A DNA stretch of 64,000 nucleotides from Nocardioides renjunii. GTDB lineage: Bacteria; Actinomycetota; Actinomycetes; Propionibacteriales; Nocardioidaceae. Made by a program: the position numbers and the translations under genes. The DNA lies in the NCBI RefSeq assembly GCF_034661175.1, contig NZ_CP141058.1, positions 4,278,001-4,342,000 of the forward strand, in the 5' to 3' direction. The notes beneath the pieces were generated by a model. It did not search any database and was not told the origin of the DNA. It saw only the letters and a list, made by a program, of their open reading frames with translations. This document shows positions 33,694 to 42,057 of this stretch, one piece after another; the first letter of the stretch is position 1, and each line of letters starts with the position of its first letter.

Positions 33694-34640
33694 TGGCGCG
33701 CGAGTCCTTCGCGATCGGCGGCGTCCGGATCCGGTCGGGCACCGCGCGGGCGCTGGAGCTGCCGATCACCCGGCTGGTCACCGGCGCCGACGTGACGCTG
33801 CCGGTGCGCGTGGTCCACGGCCGCGAGGACGGGCCGCGGATCTGGATCGACGCCGCCATCCACGGCGACGAGGTGGCCGGCATCGAGATCGTCCGGCAGG
33901 TGATGGCGGGCCTCGACCCCAAGACGTTCCGCGGCACGCTGGTCGCGGTGCCCATCGTCAACGTCCTCGGCTTCATGAACGGCGACCGCTACCTGCCCGA
34001 CCGCCGCGACCTCAACCGCTCCTTCCCCGGCTCGGCGCGCGGCTCCCTCGCCGGGCGGATCGCGCACCTGTTCATGCGCGAGATCGTCGCCGGCTGCGAG
34101 GTCGGGATCGACCTGCACACCGGCTCGGACCGCCGCAGCAACCTGCCGCAGGTCCGCGCCGACCTCGACGACGCGCGCACCCGCGAGCTGGCCCAGGCCT
34201 TCGGCGCCCCGGTGATGCTGCACGCCCGGATCCGCGACGGGTCGCTGCGCCACGCCGCGGGCGAGCACGGAGCCAAGGTGCTGCTCTACGAGGCGGGCGA
34301 GCCGCTGCGCTTCGACGCCTATGCCGTCGACGCCGGCGTGGTCGGCGTACGACGCGTGCTGGCCGCGCTCGGCATGACCGAGCCCGTCGACGAGCCGGTG
34401 CCCGAGCCGAGCCTCGAGTGCCGCGCGAGCGGGTGGGTGCGGGCGCGCCGCACCGGCATCCTGCACCTCGACGTCGCGCTCGGGCAGAAGGTCAGCGACG
34501 GCGAGCGGCTCGGCACGCTGTTCGACTCGTTCGGCAAGACCCTGCGCGCGGTCTACGCCAACCGCGACGGCATCGTGATCGGCCGCACCGAGGCGCCGCT
34601 CGTGAACTCCGGCGACGCGGTGGTGCACATCGCCGGCTGA
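33693..34640 (+). CDS. Succinylglutamate desuccinylase / aspartoacylase-family hydrolase
   Basis: 315 residues. Zinc ligands are clear: AAIHGDE (H and E) and GIDLHTG (H), with LNRSFPGSARG as the substrate region and an E in LLYEAGEP. The C-terminal beta domain (~225-315) is of the lipoyl-like kind seen in AstE proteins. Together with RimB and RimK it could release or recycle modified amino acids. It begins one base inside the RimB stop, and GGGGGAAG serves as ribosome site. Confidence 0.9.
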   Translation: MARESFAIGGVRIRSGTARALELPITRLVTGADVTLPVRVVHGREDGPRIWIDAAIHGDEVAGIEIVRQVMAGLDPKTFRGTLVAVPIVNVLGFMNGDRYLPDRRDLNRSFPGSARGSLAGRIAHLFMREIVAGCEVGIDLHTGSDRRSNLPQVRADLDDARTRELAQAFGAPVMLHARIRDGSLRHAAGEHGAKVLLYEAGEPLRFDAYAVDAGVVGVRRVLAALGMTEPVDEPVPEPSLECRASGWVRARRTGILHLDVALGQKVSDGERLGTLFDSFGKTLRAVYANRDGIVIGRTEAPLVNSGDAVVHIAG

Positions 34641-34661
34641 GCGTCTGGTTGAGTGCGGCCC

Positions 34662-35867
34662 ATGTCCTTCGACGTGGCCGGCTTCCGCGCCGGCTTCCCC
34701 TCCCTGGCCTCCGGCATCGCGCACTTCGACAACCCCGGCGGCACCCAGACGCCCGCCGTGGTGGGCGAGGCGATCGCCCGCACGCTGACCGGCCCGCTGT
34801 CGCAGCGGGGCGCCGCGACCGTGAGCCAGCGCAACGCGGAGGCGACGGTCGCCGGGTTCCGCTCGGCCGTGGCCGACCTCGTCGGCGGCGTGCCGCAGGG
34901 AGTGGTGCACGGCCGCAGCGCCACCGCGCTGACGTACGACTTCTCCCGCACGCTCGCGAAGGGCTGGTCGCCCGGCGACGAGGTCGTTGTCTGCGAGCTC
35001 GACCACGACTCCAACGTGCGCCCGTGGATCCAGGCCGCGGAGCGGGCGGGCGCCACGGTGCGCTGGCTCCGGCTCGACCCGGCCACCGCCGACCTCGACC
35101 TGTCCGACCTCGACGAGGTCGTCACCGGGCGCACCCGCCTCGTCGCGCTCACCGCCGCGTCCAACCTGCTCGGCACACGGCCGGCCGTCGCGACCGTCGC
35201 CCGCCGGGCGCACGAGGTGGGAGCGCTCGTCCACGTCGACGCGGTGCACCACGCCGCCCACGCCGCGCCCGACATCGCCGCGCTGGGCGCGGACCTGCTG
35301 GTGTGCTCGCCCTACAAGTTCTTCGGCCCCCACTGCGGCGCCCTCGTCGCCGACCCGGCCCTGCTCGAGACGCTCTGGCCCGACAAGCTGGTGCCCTCCA
35401 CCGACGTGGTGCCGGAGCGCTTCGAGCTCGGCACGCTGCCCTACGAGCTCCTGGCCGGCACGACGGCGGCCGTCGACCTGATCGCCGGCCTGGCGCCCTC
35501 GGGCGGCACCCGCCGGGAGCGGCTGGTCGCCGCGTTCGCCGAGGTCCAGCGGCACGAGCTCGGCCTGCGGCTGCGCATCGAGGAGGGGCTCGCCCCGTTC
35601 GCCGACCAGCTGACGCTGCACTCCCGCGCGGCGGACCGCACCTCGACGCTGTTCCTCACCCTGCACGACCGCTCGCCCGCCGACGCGTACGCCTTCCTCG
35701 CCGAGCGCGACGTGCTGGTGCCGGCCGGCACCTTCTACGCCCACGAGACGTTCCGCGCGCTGCGGCTGCCCGTCGACTCAGGGCTGCGCATCGGGCTCGC
35801 GGCCTACAACGACGACACGGACGTCGACCGGCTGTTGGACGGGCTGGCGGCCTTCCTCCAGTCCTGA
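34662..35867 (+). CDS. Cysteine-desulfurase-like PLP enzyme (class V aminotransferase)
   Basis: 401 residues. The PLP lysine is in SPYKFFGPHCG near residue 220, and the upstream VDAVHHAAHAAPD holds the Asp/His that position the ring. The start FDVAGFRAGFPSL resembles the cysteine-desulfurase-like 'SufS-like' TIGR01976 group, whose function is uncertain. There is no Cys loop typical of SufS or IscS near the C-terminus (FYAHETFRALRL replaces it), so true desulfurase activity is doubtful. Neighbours give no iron-sulfur context. Confidence 0.88.
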   Translation: MSFDVAGFRAGFPSLASGIAHFDNPGGTQTPAVVGEAIARTLTGPLSQRGAATVSQRNAEATVAGFRSAVADLVGGVPQGVVHGRSATALTYDFSRTLAKGWSPGDEVVVCELDHDSNVRPWIQAAERAGATVRWLRLDPATADLDLSDLDEVVTGRTRLVALTAASNLLGTRPAVATVARRAHEVGALVHVDAVHHAAHAAPDIAALGADLLVCSPYKFFGPHCGALVADPALLETLWPDKLVPSTDVVPERFELGTLPYELLAGTTAAVDLIAGLAPSGGTRRERLVAAFAEVQRHELGLRLRIEEGLAPFADQLTLHSRAADRTSTLFLTLHDRSPADAYAFLAERDVLVPAGTFYAHETFRALRLPVDSGLRIGLAAYNDDTDVDRLLDGLAAFLQS

Positions 35868-35884
35868 CGCGAGTCCCTGGCCCG

Positions 35885-36118
35885 TCAGTCCCCGCGGACC
35901 TGCTCCGCGACCTCCTCGGCGCCGGGGCCCTGCTCGTGCGCGCGGGAGTCGACGCCGTCGGTGTCGACCATGTCGCCGACGGTGGCGTTGCCGGCGGGCT
36001 CGGCGTCGAGGGCCGCCTGCCGCTCCTCGTCGCTGACCCTCTCACCGGCGCCGGGGAAGGCCGACACCTCGGGGTGCGGCGCGTAGGGGTCGGGCTCGGT
36101 CCGGTCGTCGCTGCTCAT
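35885..36118 (-). CDS. Small acidic protein, unknown function
   Basis: 77 residues, strongly acidic (many D, E) and probably disordered, with a PDPYAPHPEVS start. No cysteines, no membrane segment. TACGGT (on its strand) lies seven bases before the ATG, suggesting a leaderless start. Convergent with the cysteine-desulfurase-like gene. Function unknown. Confidence 0.65.
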   Translation of the reverse strand: MSSDDRTEPDPYAPHPEVSAFPGAGERVSDEERQAALDAEPAGNATVGDMVDTDGVDSRAHEQGPGAEEVAEQVRGD

Positions 36119-36182
36119 GCCTCCGACCGTACGCCGCCGGCGTACCGCCCCGGCCCGCCCGCAGAGGTGTGGGCGCGCGGGC

Positions 36183-36304
36183 GCGGTGAGTGGGACAGGT
36201 TCCACGACGTCGGAACCTGCCTCACTCACCGCTCAGTCGGCGGACCGCGCGGCGGCGGTGAGTGGGACAGGTTCCACGACCTCGGAACCTGCCTCACTCA
36301 CCGC
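36183..36304. repeat. Duplicated 72-bp unit with long hairpin, downstream of the SPFH gene
   Basis: Two hairpins, 36183-36232 and 36255-36304, are 72 bp apart and nearly identical. Each has outer arms GCGGTGAGTG/CACTCACCGC (10 bp) and inner arms CAGGTTCC/GGAACCTG (8 bp) around an 8-base loop, with only a small internal mismatch. The sequence after copy 1 (TCAGTCGGCGGACCG) repeats the last codons and stop of the SPFH gene, so the duplication took in the gene's 3' end. Copy 2 lies right after that gene's stop and could act as a terminator. Confidence 0.88.
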
Positions 36305-37012
36305 TCAGTCGGCGGACCGGTCGGCGGCGCGGCCGGGCTGCACCAGCTCGACGCGCGAGCCGGGCGGCAGCGCCTGGACCAGCCGCAGCTGCGCGAGCGA
36401 CGGGTGGTCGTCGAGCAGCTTGGCGCCGTTGGCCAGCGACCGCAGGGCTGCGGTCTCGGCGCGCGCCGCCTCGAGCTGGGCCTGGGCGCGGTGCCGGCCG
36501 ACGACCAGCTCGGCATAGGCAGCCCGCAGGTCGGCCGGCAGCACGACGTCCTTGACGACGACGTCGACGAGCCGGATGCCGACCTCGGCGGCGGTGACGG
36601 CCGCCCGGTCGCGCACGCCGTCGGCCAGCCGGGTCCGCGGCGAGCGCACCAGCGACTCGGCGTCCTGGCCCGCGAGCACGTCGCGGAGGCCGAGCTGCAC
36701 GGCGAGGTAGACCGCACCCACCGGGTCGCGGACGCGCTCGGTGTGGGCGATCGGGTCGGCCACCGTCCAGCGGAAGACGGCCGAGACCTTGGCCGACACG
36801 CCGTCGGCGGTCAGCACCTCCTGCACCGGCACGAGGTCGATGCGCTCACGGAGGTCGACGACCTGGAGCTCCGCCCGGCGGCGTACGACGTGCCGGCCGG
36901 GACGCAGCACCACGGTGGGCTCGCCGTCGCGGCGGAGGAGGGCGACCTCCCACGGCTGGACCGTGTGGGTCGGCAGGAGCAGGTGCTCGAGGGACGTGGG
37001 GACGAGTGACAT
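36305..37012 (-). CDS. SPFH (stomatin/prohibitin-like) domain protein without a membrane anchor
   Basis: 235 residues. The SPFH core spans roughly 15-190: ALLRRDGEPTVVLRPGRH, VDLRERIDLVPVQEVLTADGVSAKVSAVFRW, then a DVVVKDVVLPADLRAAYAELV turn into a coiled coil rich in Ala/Gln/Arg. There is no N-terminal membrane helix, unlike most stomatins, so it may associate with membranes through partners. ATG 37012 has AAGGAGG upstream. SPFH proteins organise membrane microdomains; the role here is unknown. Confidence 0.85.
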   Translation of the reverse strand: MSLVPTSLEHLLLPTHTVQPWEVALLRRDGEPTVVLRPGRHVVRRRAELQVVDLRERIDLVPVQEVLTADGVSAKVSAVFRWTVADPIAHTERVRDPVGAVYLAVQLGLRDVLAGQDAESLVRSPRTRLADGVRDRAAVTAAEVGIRLVDVVVKDVVLPADLRAAYAELVVGRHRAQAQLEAARAETAALRSLANGAKLLDDHPSLAQLRLVQALPPGSRVELVQPGRAADRSAD

Positions 37013-37172
37013 GGCGAACCTCCTTCGCGGAGCGCGGTCGGTGGACAGGACGGGTGGAGCGGTGGAGCAGCCCCGGGATGGTGGCCGGCGACCACAGCGG
37101 CGAGCGGGGACCGGACCCGTCGTGCTGACCGGGGCCGCCTCAGGGCTCGGCGCTGAGCGTCGTCACCGGCCA

Positions 37173-37244
37173 CCACCTGCAGGAGGGTGAGAGTCGAACT
37201 CACAGGAGTGAACAGCTCCGATACCAGTGCCCGGGGGCAGGTGG
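37173..37244. other. tRNA-like structured element (T-arm-like hairpin inside an 8-bp stem)
   Basis: CCACCTGC (37173-37180) and GCAGGTGG (37237-37244) can pair as an 8-bp closing stem. Inside lie a 5-bp hairpin with a 7-base loop (37187-37203; on the minus strand the loop reads TTCGACT, a match to the tRNA T-loop consensus TTCRANY) and a 4-bp hairpin with a 7-base loop (37205-37219). The spacing does not give a working tRNA: no D-arm, and six extra bases between the T-like arm and the stem. It may be a tRNA remnant or an unrelated RNA fold. Confidence 0.35.
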
Positions 37245-37371
37245 CGAGGTACGACGCGCGGGACAGGGCCCGGAACTCCGGCCCTGCCGCTGATCTCGCC
37301 GTGAGCGACTCTAGGTGCGCGGGGCGCGGCAACGCACCCGGTTTTCCGGGCGCTGCTCGGGTGGCCCCGGT

Positions 37372-37419
37372 GTCGGTGGGCATGTCGGTGGGCATGTCGG
37401 TGGGCGTGTCGGTGGGCTC
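37372..37419 (+). repeat. Four 12-bp tandem repeats upstream of the Y-family polymerase
   Basis: GTCGGTGGGCAT occurs twice in a row, followed by two variants ending GT and CTC in place of AT. The array ends 15 bp before the polymerase start and lies across its likely promoter, so copy number changes could alter expression. Confidence 0.85.
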
Positions 37420-37434
37420 GGCCACAATGGCCGG

Positions 37435-38490
37435 GTGAGTCAGCCCGCGCGCCGGCCCTGGGTGCTCCACGTCGACATGGACCAGTTTCTCGTCGCCGTC
37501 GAGCTGCTGCGCCGACCCGAGCTGGTGGGGCTGCCCGTGGTGGTCGGCGGGCGCGGCGACCCCACCGAGCGGGCCGTGGTCTCCACCGCGTCCTACGAGG
37601 CGCGCGCCCACGGCGTACGCAGCGGGCTGGCGCTCAAGCTGGCCCAGCGGCGCTGCCCCGAGGCGGTCTTCCTCCCCGTCGACTTCCCGGTCTACGAGGA
37701 GGCGTCCGCACGCGTGATGCAGACGCTCAAGGACTGGCCCGGCGCCGTGGTGGAGGTGCTCGGGTGGGACGAGGCGTTCGTCGGCGTCGAGACCGACGAC
37801 CCGGTCGCGACGGCGCGCGGCATCCAGGCGGCGGTCCTGGAGGCGACGAGCCTGCACTGCTCGGTCGGCATCGGCGACACCCTCGTGCGGGCCAAGATCG
37901 CGACCGACTTCGGCAAGCCCCAAGGCACCTTCCAGCTCACCCGCGACAACTGGATGGAGGTCATGGGCGAGCGCCCGACGACCGCGCTGTGGGGTGTCGG
38001 CACCAAGATCGGCGGACGGCTGGGGGTGCTCGGGATCCGCACCGTCGCCGACCTGGCGGGGGCCGACGAGGACGCGCTCGTCGCGGCGTTCGGACCCACC
38101 AACGGCCCCCACCTCGCCCGGCTCGGCCGCGGCGGTGGCCGCTCCCGTCCCGACGCCACCCCGTGGGTGGCGCGCGCCCACGGCCGTGAGACGACCTACC
38201 AGTCCGACCTCACCACGTCGGAGGAGGTCCGCGCCGCGCTCACCGAGCTCGCCGTCCGCGTCGTCGACGACGTGCGCCGGGAGGACCGCCCGGTGCAGCG
38301 GGTGCACCTCAAGGTCCGGTTCGCGCCGTTCTTCACCTTCACCCGGATCCGCAAGCTCGCCGAGCCGACCTACGACGTCGAGGTGATCGCGGGCACCGCC
38401 CACGACCTCTACCTCGCGCTCGACGACAGCCGCCCGGTGCGGCTGCTCGGCGTGCGCGGGGAGATGGTGCCGCCCGAGGGTGGCTACTGA
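37435..38490 (+). CDS. dinB: Y-family DNA polymerase (Pol IV, DinB-like)
   Basis: 351 residues. The catalytic carboxylates are visible: Asp in HVDMDQF near 12 and Asp-Glu in GWDEAFVGV near 113. SYEARAHGVRSGLALKLAQ is the typical finger motif. The C-terminal little-finger domain has RVHLKVRFAPFFTFTRIRK. It copies damaged DNA with low accuracy. GTG 37435 has CACAAT six bases upstream, which fits a leaderless promoter, and tandem 12-bp repeats just before it. No SOS box is seen in the upstream region. Confidence 0.93.
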   Translation: MSQPARRPWVLHVDMDQFLVAVELLRRPELVGLPVVVGGRGDPTERAVVSTASYEARAHGVRSGLALKLAQRRCPEAVFLPVDFPVYEEASARVMQTLKDWPGAVVEVLGWDEAFVGVETDDPVATARGIQAAVLEATSLHCSVGIGDTLVRAKIATDFGKPQGTFQLTRDNWMEVMGERPTTALWGVGTKIGGRLGVLGIRTVADLAGADEDALVAAFGPTNGPHLARLGRGGGRSRPDATPWVARAHGRETTYQSDLTTSEEVRAALTELAVRVVDDVRREDRPVQRVHLKVRFAPFFTFTRIRKLAEPTYDVEVIAGTAHDLYLALDDSRPVRLLGVRGEMVPPEGGY

Positions 38491-38506
38491 GCGACCGGTC
38501 CGAGCG

Positions 38507-38540
38507 CCGACCCCCGGGTGGAACCCCACCCGGGAGTCGG
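38507..38540. terminator. Convergent terminator after dinB and ABC permease genes
   Basis: Inner arms CCCGGGTGG/CCACCCGGG (9 bp) around AACC, extended by CCGAC/GTCGG beyond one mismatch. It lies in the 90-bp space between two converging genes. Confidence 0.8.
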
Positions 38541-38580
38541 TGCCGTGGAGGCGTTCCCTGTCAGGCCACGGGCCCGGTGG

Positions 38581-41124
38581 TCACTCCGTGGCGATGGCGT
38601 CGAGCACCTTCATCCGTGACGCGCGGACCGCCGGGACGATGGCGGCGAGCACACCGAAGACGACGGCGATCACGAGGAACACCACCAGCGAGCCGAGCGG
38701 CAGGGACAGCACCGTCAGGTCCTCCTTGAGCGACTCGCGCAGCGCGACGCCCACCAGCAGGCCGACGACCAGCCCGAGCACGGCGCCGAGCACGGCGATG
38801 GCGATCGACTCGAGGGTGATCATCGTCCGCAGGCGTCGGCGGGACAGGCCGACCGCGCGCAGCAGCCCCACCTCGCGGGTGCGCTCGATGACGCTGAGGC
38901 CGAGCGTGTTGACGATGCCGATGACCGCGATGATCACCGCGAGGGCGAGCAGGCCGTAGATCATGAACAGCAGCTGGTTGACCTGCTGCTTGATGAGGTC
39001 GGCGAAGCCCTCCTTGTCCTGGACGGTGACGATCGGGGTGTCCTCGACCACCGCGTCCAGGGCGTCGTGGACCTCCTCGACGTCGGCGCCCTCGCTGACG
39101 TTGATGCTCAGCATGCTGTCGTTGCGGCGCAGCCCGGCGTCCTCCAGGACGCCGATCGGCAGCGTCACCCCGTTGGTGATCGGGGTGTCCTCGAAGATGC
39201 CGACCACCTCGAGCTCGACCTCCTCCCCGCCGGGGAAGGCGAGCGGCAGCGAGGTGCCGACCTCGGCGTCGAGGTCGCCGGCCGAGCTCTCGCTGAGGAT
39301 CGTCTGGTCGCCGGTCATCTGCTGCGTGCCGTCGCGCATGTCGAGCTCGTAGATCTCCGCGAACGCCTCGTCCACGCCCATCACGAAGCTCTGGTCGTCC
39401 TTGACCAACGCGACCGAGCCCTGCATCCGGGAGACGACCTCGACGCCGTCGACCTCCGCCATGTCGTCGCCGATCCTGGTGGGGAAGCCCTGGAAGCTCG
39501 GCGACTGCACGAGGAAGTCGCTGCGGAACTCGCGGTCGACCAGCTCGTCGTTGGTGGCGCTCAGCGACGAGGCCAGCACGCCCACCGCCGACACCACGGC
39601 GAGGCCGATCATCAGGGCGGACGCGGTGGCACCCGTACGCCGCGGGTTGCGCAGCGCGTTCTCCCCGGCGAGCTTGCCCGCGGTGCCGAAGAGCCTGCCG
39701 AACACCGCGCGGCACGCCAGCAGCACGGGGTGGCCCAGCACCGGGGCCATCACCGCGACGGTGATCACCCAGATGACCGAGCCGGCACCGATCCAGCCCG
39801 CGTCGGCACCGGGCGCACCGACGAGGCCGGCGCCGATCAGGGCGGCACCGACGAGCAGCGCCAGGCTGCCCAGGACGATGCGGCGGCGTCCGAGCGCCTT
39901 CTCCTGCACCACGAGGTCGTCGCGCAGCGCGGCCACGGGCGGCACCTTGGCGGCACGCCGGGCCGGCACGAACGCCGCCACCATGGTCACCGCGATGCCC
40001 ACGACGTAGGCCGCGATGACGGTCGAGGGCGTCAGCACCAGGACGTCGCTGTCGATGTCGAGGCCCTGGGAGCGGAAGATCGCCGCCAGCCCGCGGGCGA
40101 GCCCGAGGCCGAGCAGCAGCCCGAGCGTGGAGCCCAGCAGGGCCATGAGGAACGCCTCGATGAGCACCGACCGGGTGACCTGCTTGCGGCTGGCGCCGAG
40201 GGCGCGCAGGAGCGCAGACTCGCGCACCCGCTGCGAGACCAGGATCGAGAAGGTGTTGAAGATGATGAAGGCGCCGACCACGATCGCGATCACCGCGAAC
40301 GCGATGAGGAAGTAGCCGATGACGTCGATGAACTGGCCGATCTGCTCGTCCGACTCGTCGATCACCTTCTGGCCGGTCACCGCGGTGAAGCCGTCGGGCA
40401 GCACCGCCTTCGCCGCGTCGGCCAGCTCGGTCTGGCTGACGCCCTCGGCCGCCGTGAGCGACACGGTCGTGTAGGCGTCCTCCCCGTCGAGGAACACCTT
40501 CTGCGCCTCGCTGGTCTCGAGCAGCGCGATGGTGGCACCGGCGGTGCCGCCGCCGTTGAAGTTGGAGGTGCCGACCAGCTCGAACTCCTGGCGCAGGTCA
40601 CCGGTCGGCAGCAGGAGGGTGACCTGGTCGCCGATCGCATAGCCGCCGCGCTCGGCGGAGGACGCGTCGAGGTTGATCTCGCCCGGTGACTCGGGCCACG
40701 CGCCGGACTCCAGGATGAGGATCGGGTCGCCGTTGACGTTGACCCCGTCGAAGTAGTTGAACGCCAGCGTGGGGGCACCGGTCCCGCCGACCAGCTTGCC
40801 GTCCTCGCCGAGGAGGTAGGCGCCGACGCCGTCGACGGAGCCGTCGGCGGCGGCGACCTCGGGGAGCTCCCCCAGCCGGTCGACGACGTCGGGCTGGACC
40901 AGCCGGGTGGTGCCGGCGCCGGAGGCCTGGAAGGACACCTCGCCCTCGGTGCGGACGACGGCGTCGGAGGTGGAGCCCTCGATGATGTTGTCGAAGGTCG
41001 CGCCGAGGCCGTGGCTGAAGGTGAGCACCCCGCCGAGGAAGCCGATGCCGAGCACGATGGCCAGGGTGCTCATGATGAGGCGGACCTTGCGGGCCACCAG
41101 GTTGCGCCAGGTGAGGCGGAACAT
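38581..41124 (-). CDS. ABC transporter permease (MacB/FtsX type)
   Basis: 847 residues. It starts MFRLTWRNLVARKVRLIMSTLAIVLG, followed by a large periplasmic-facing region (~50-250), a cluster of membrane helices (~270-470), a second soluble MacB_PCD-like domain (~500-720) and FtsX helices at the C-terminus (GLLRAVGLSRRRLRTMITLESIAIA). This two-FtsX, double-length form is common in actinobacteria. It works with the ATPase encoded just before it (2-bp gap) to export an unknown substrate. Confidence 0.93.
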   Translation of the reverse strand: MFRLTWRNLVARKVRLIMSTLAIVLGIGFLGGVLTFSHGLGATFDNIIEGSTSDAVVRTEGEVSFQASGAGTTRLVQPDVVDRLGELPEVAAADGSVDGVGAYLLGEDGKLVGGTGAPTLAFNYFDGVNVNGDPILILESGAWPESPGEINLDASSAERGGYAIGDQVTLLLPTGDLRQEFELVGTSNFNGGGTAGATIALLETSEAQKVFLDGEDAYTTVSLTAAEGVSQTELADAAKAVLPDGFTAVTGQKVIDESDEQIGQFIDVIGYFLIAFAVIAIVVGAFIIFNTFSILVSQRVRESALLRALGASRKQVTRSVLIEAFLMALLGSTLGLLLGLGLARGLAAIFRSQGLDIDSDVLVLTPSTVIAAYVVGIAVTMVAAFVPARRAAKVPPVAALRDDLVVQEKALGRRRIVLGSLALLVGAALIGAGLVGAPGADAGWIGAGSVIWVITVAVMAPVLGHPVLLACRAVFGRLFGTAGKLAGENALRNPRRTGATASALMIGLAVVSAVGVLASSLSATNDELVDREFRSDFLVQSPSFQGFPTRIGDDMAEVDGVEVVSRMQGSVALVKDDQSFVMGVDEAFAEIYELDMRDGTQQMTGDQTILSESSAGDLDAEVGTSLPLAFPGGEEVELEVVGIFEDTPITNGVTLPIGVLEDAGLRRNDSMLSINVSEGADVEEVHDALDAVVEDTPIVTVQDKEGFADLIKQQVNQLLFMIYGLLALAVIIAVIGIVNTLGLSVIERTREVGLLRAVGLSRRRLRTMITLESIAIAVLGAVLGLVVGLLVGVALRESLKEDLTVLSLPLGSLVVFLVIAVVFGVLAAIVPAVRASRMKVLDAIATE

Positions 41125-41126
41125 CG

Positions 41127-41924
41127 TCAGCCCGCCTTCTCGTCGAGCCGGCGCTCGGCCGCCTTGGCGGCGTCGTGGAGCCGGCCCATGCGCTCGAGGA
41201 TCGCGTCGCGGTCGGGGCGGCGCAGCTCGTCGACGATCTTGCCGTCGGCGAGGAAGAGGACGCGGTCGGTGTACGACGCCGCGACGGGGTCGTGCGTCAC
41301 CATCACGACCGTCTGGCCGAACTCGTCGACGCTGCGGCGCAGGAAGCCCAGCACCTCGGCCGAGCTGGTCGAGTCGAGGTTGCCAGTGGGCTCGTCGGCG
41401 AAGACGATCGAGGGCCGGCTCACCAGCGCGCGGGCGCAGGCGACGCGCTGTTGCTGCCCGCCCGACATCTCGCTCGGGCGGTGGCCGAGCCGCGGGCGCA
41501 GGCCGATGGCGTCGATGACCGCGTCGAACCACGCGGGGTCGGCCTTCTTCCCCGCCAGGTCGAGCGGGAGCAGGATGTTCTCCTTGGCCGTGAGCGTCGG
41601 GACCAGGTTGAACGCCTGGAAGACGAACCCGATCCGGTCGCGGCGCAGGTTGGTCAGCGCCTTGTCCTTGAGCCTGCTCAGCGGCGTGCCGTCGACGATC
41701 GCCTCCCCCGAGGTCGGGGTGTCCAGTGCTGCCAGGCAGTGCATGAGCGTGGACTTGCCGGACCCCGACGGCCCCATGATGGCGGTGAACTCCCCCGTCA
41801 TCAGGTCGACGGTCACCCCGTCGAGGGCGCGGACCTGCGCCTCCTCCGACCCGTAGACCTTGATCAGGTCCTGCGCACTCGCCGCGACGCCCTGCGTCGC
41901 CTCCCCCGCGGAATTCTCAGTCAT
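41127..41924 (-). CDS. ABC transporter ATP-binding protein (LolD/MacB type)
   Basis: 265 residues. Walker A GPSGSGKST near 52, Q-loop FQAFNLVP, signature MSGGQQQRVACARAL near 160, Walker B IVFADEPTGNLDS and the switch His in VTHD. It powers the MacB-like permease downstream. ATG 41924 is preceded by CAGACT (on its strand) seven bases away, so a leaderless mRNA is likely. It is divergent from the lysE gene. Confidence 0.95.
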   Translation of the reverse strand: MTENSAGEATQGVAASAQDLIKVYGSEEAQVRALDGVTVDLMTGEFTAIMGPSGSGKSTLMHCLAALDTPTSGEAIVDGTPLSRLKDKALTNLRRDRIGFVFQAFNLVPTLTAKENILLPLDLAGKKADPAWFDAVIDAIGLRPRLGHRPSEMSGGQQQRVACARALVSRPSIVFADEPTGNLDSTSSAEVLGFLRRSVDEFGQTVVMVTHDPVAASYTDRVLFLADGKIVDELRRPDRDAILERMGRLHDAAKAAERRLDEKAG

Positions 41925-41982
41925 GGCTCGAAGTCTGGCAGGGGTCGCGACAGGCGGGCCATGGGATAAGACCCGCAGGCGA

Positions 41983-42000
41983 CCCTGACATGTGTCAGGG
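41983..42000. promoter_or_regulatory. Perfect palindrome between ABC and LysE genes
   Basis: Arms CCCTGACA and TGTCAGGG (8 bp) around TG. It lies 59 bp from the ABC start and 58 bp from the LysE start, close to where both -35 regions would be. It could be a shared operator for the two export genes. Confidence 0.5.
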
Positions 42001-42057
42001 GTGGGACCGGGGGTGGGTGGGGCGTGCGCGCGTCGTCGGCACCCCTAGGTTGGGCGC

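Larger units (their letters stand above)
37013..37434. other. 422-bp gene-free stretch between SPFH and dinB genes
   Basis: It contains the SPFH ribosome binding site, a tRNA-like folded element (37173-37244) and four 12-bp tandem repeats (37372-37419), and ends with the dinB promoter. No real coding frame was seen, although frames are open on both strands. Confidence 0.6.

Noticed and set aside
37173..37244. A functional tRNA gene
   Set aside because: No D-arm, wrong distance between T-like arm and closing stem, and no usable anticodon arm.
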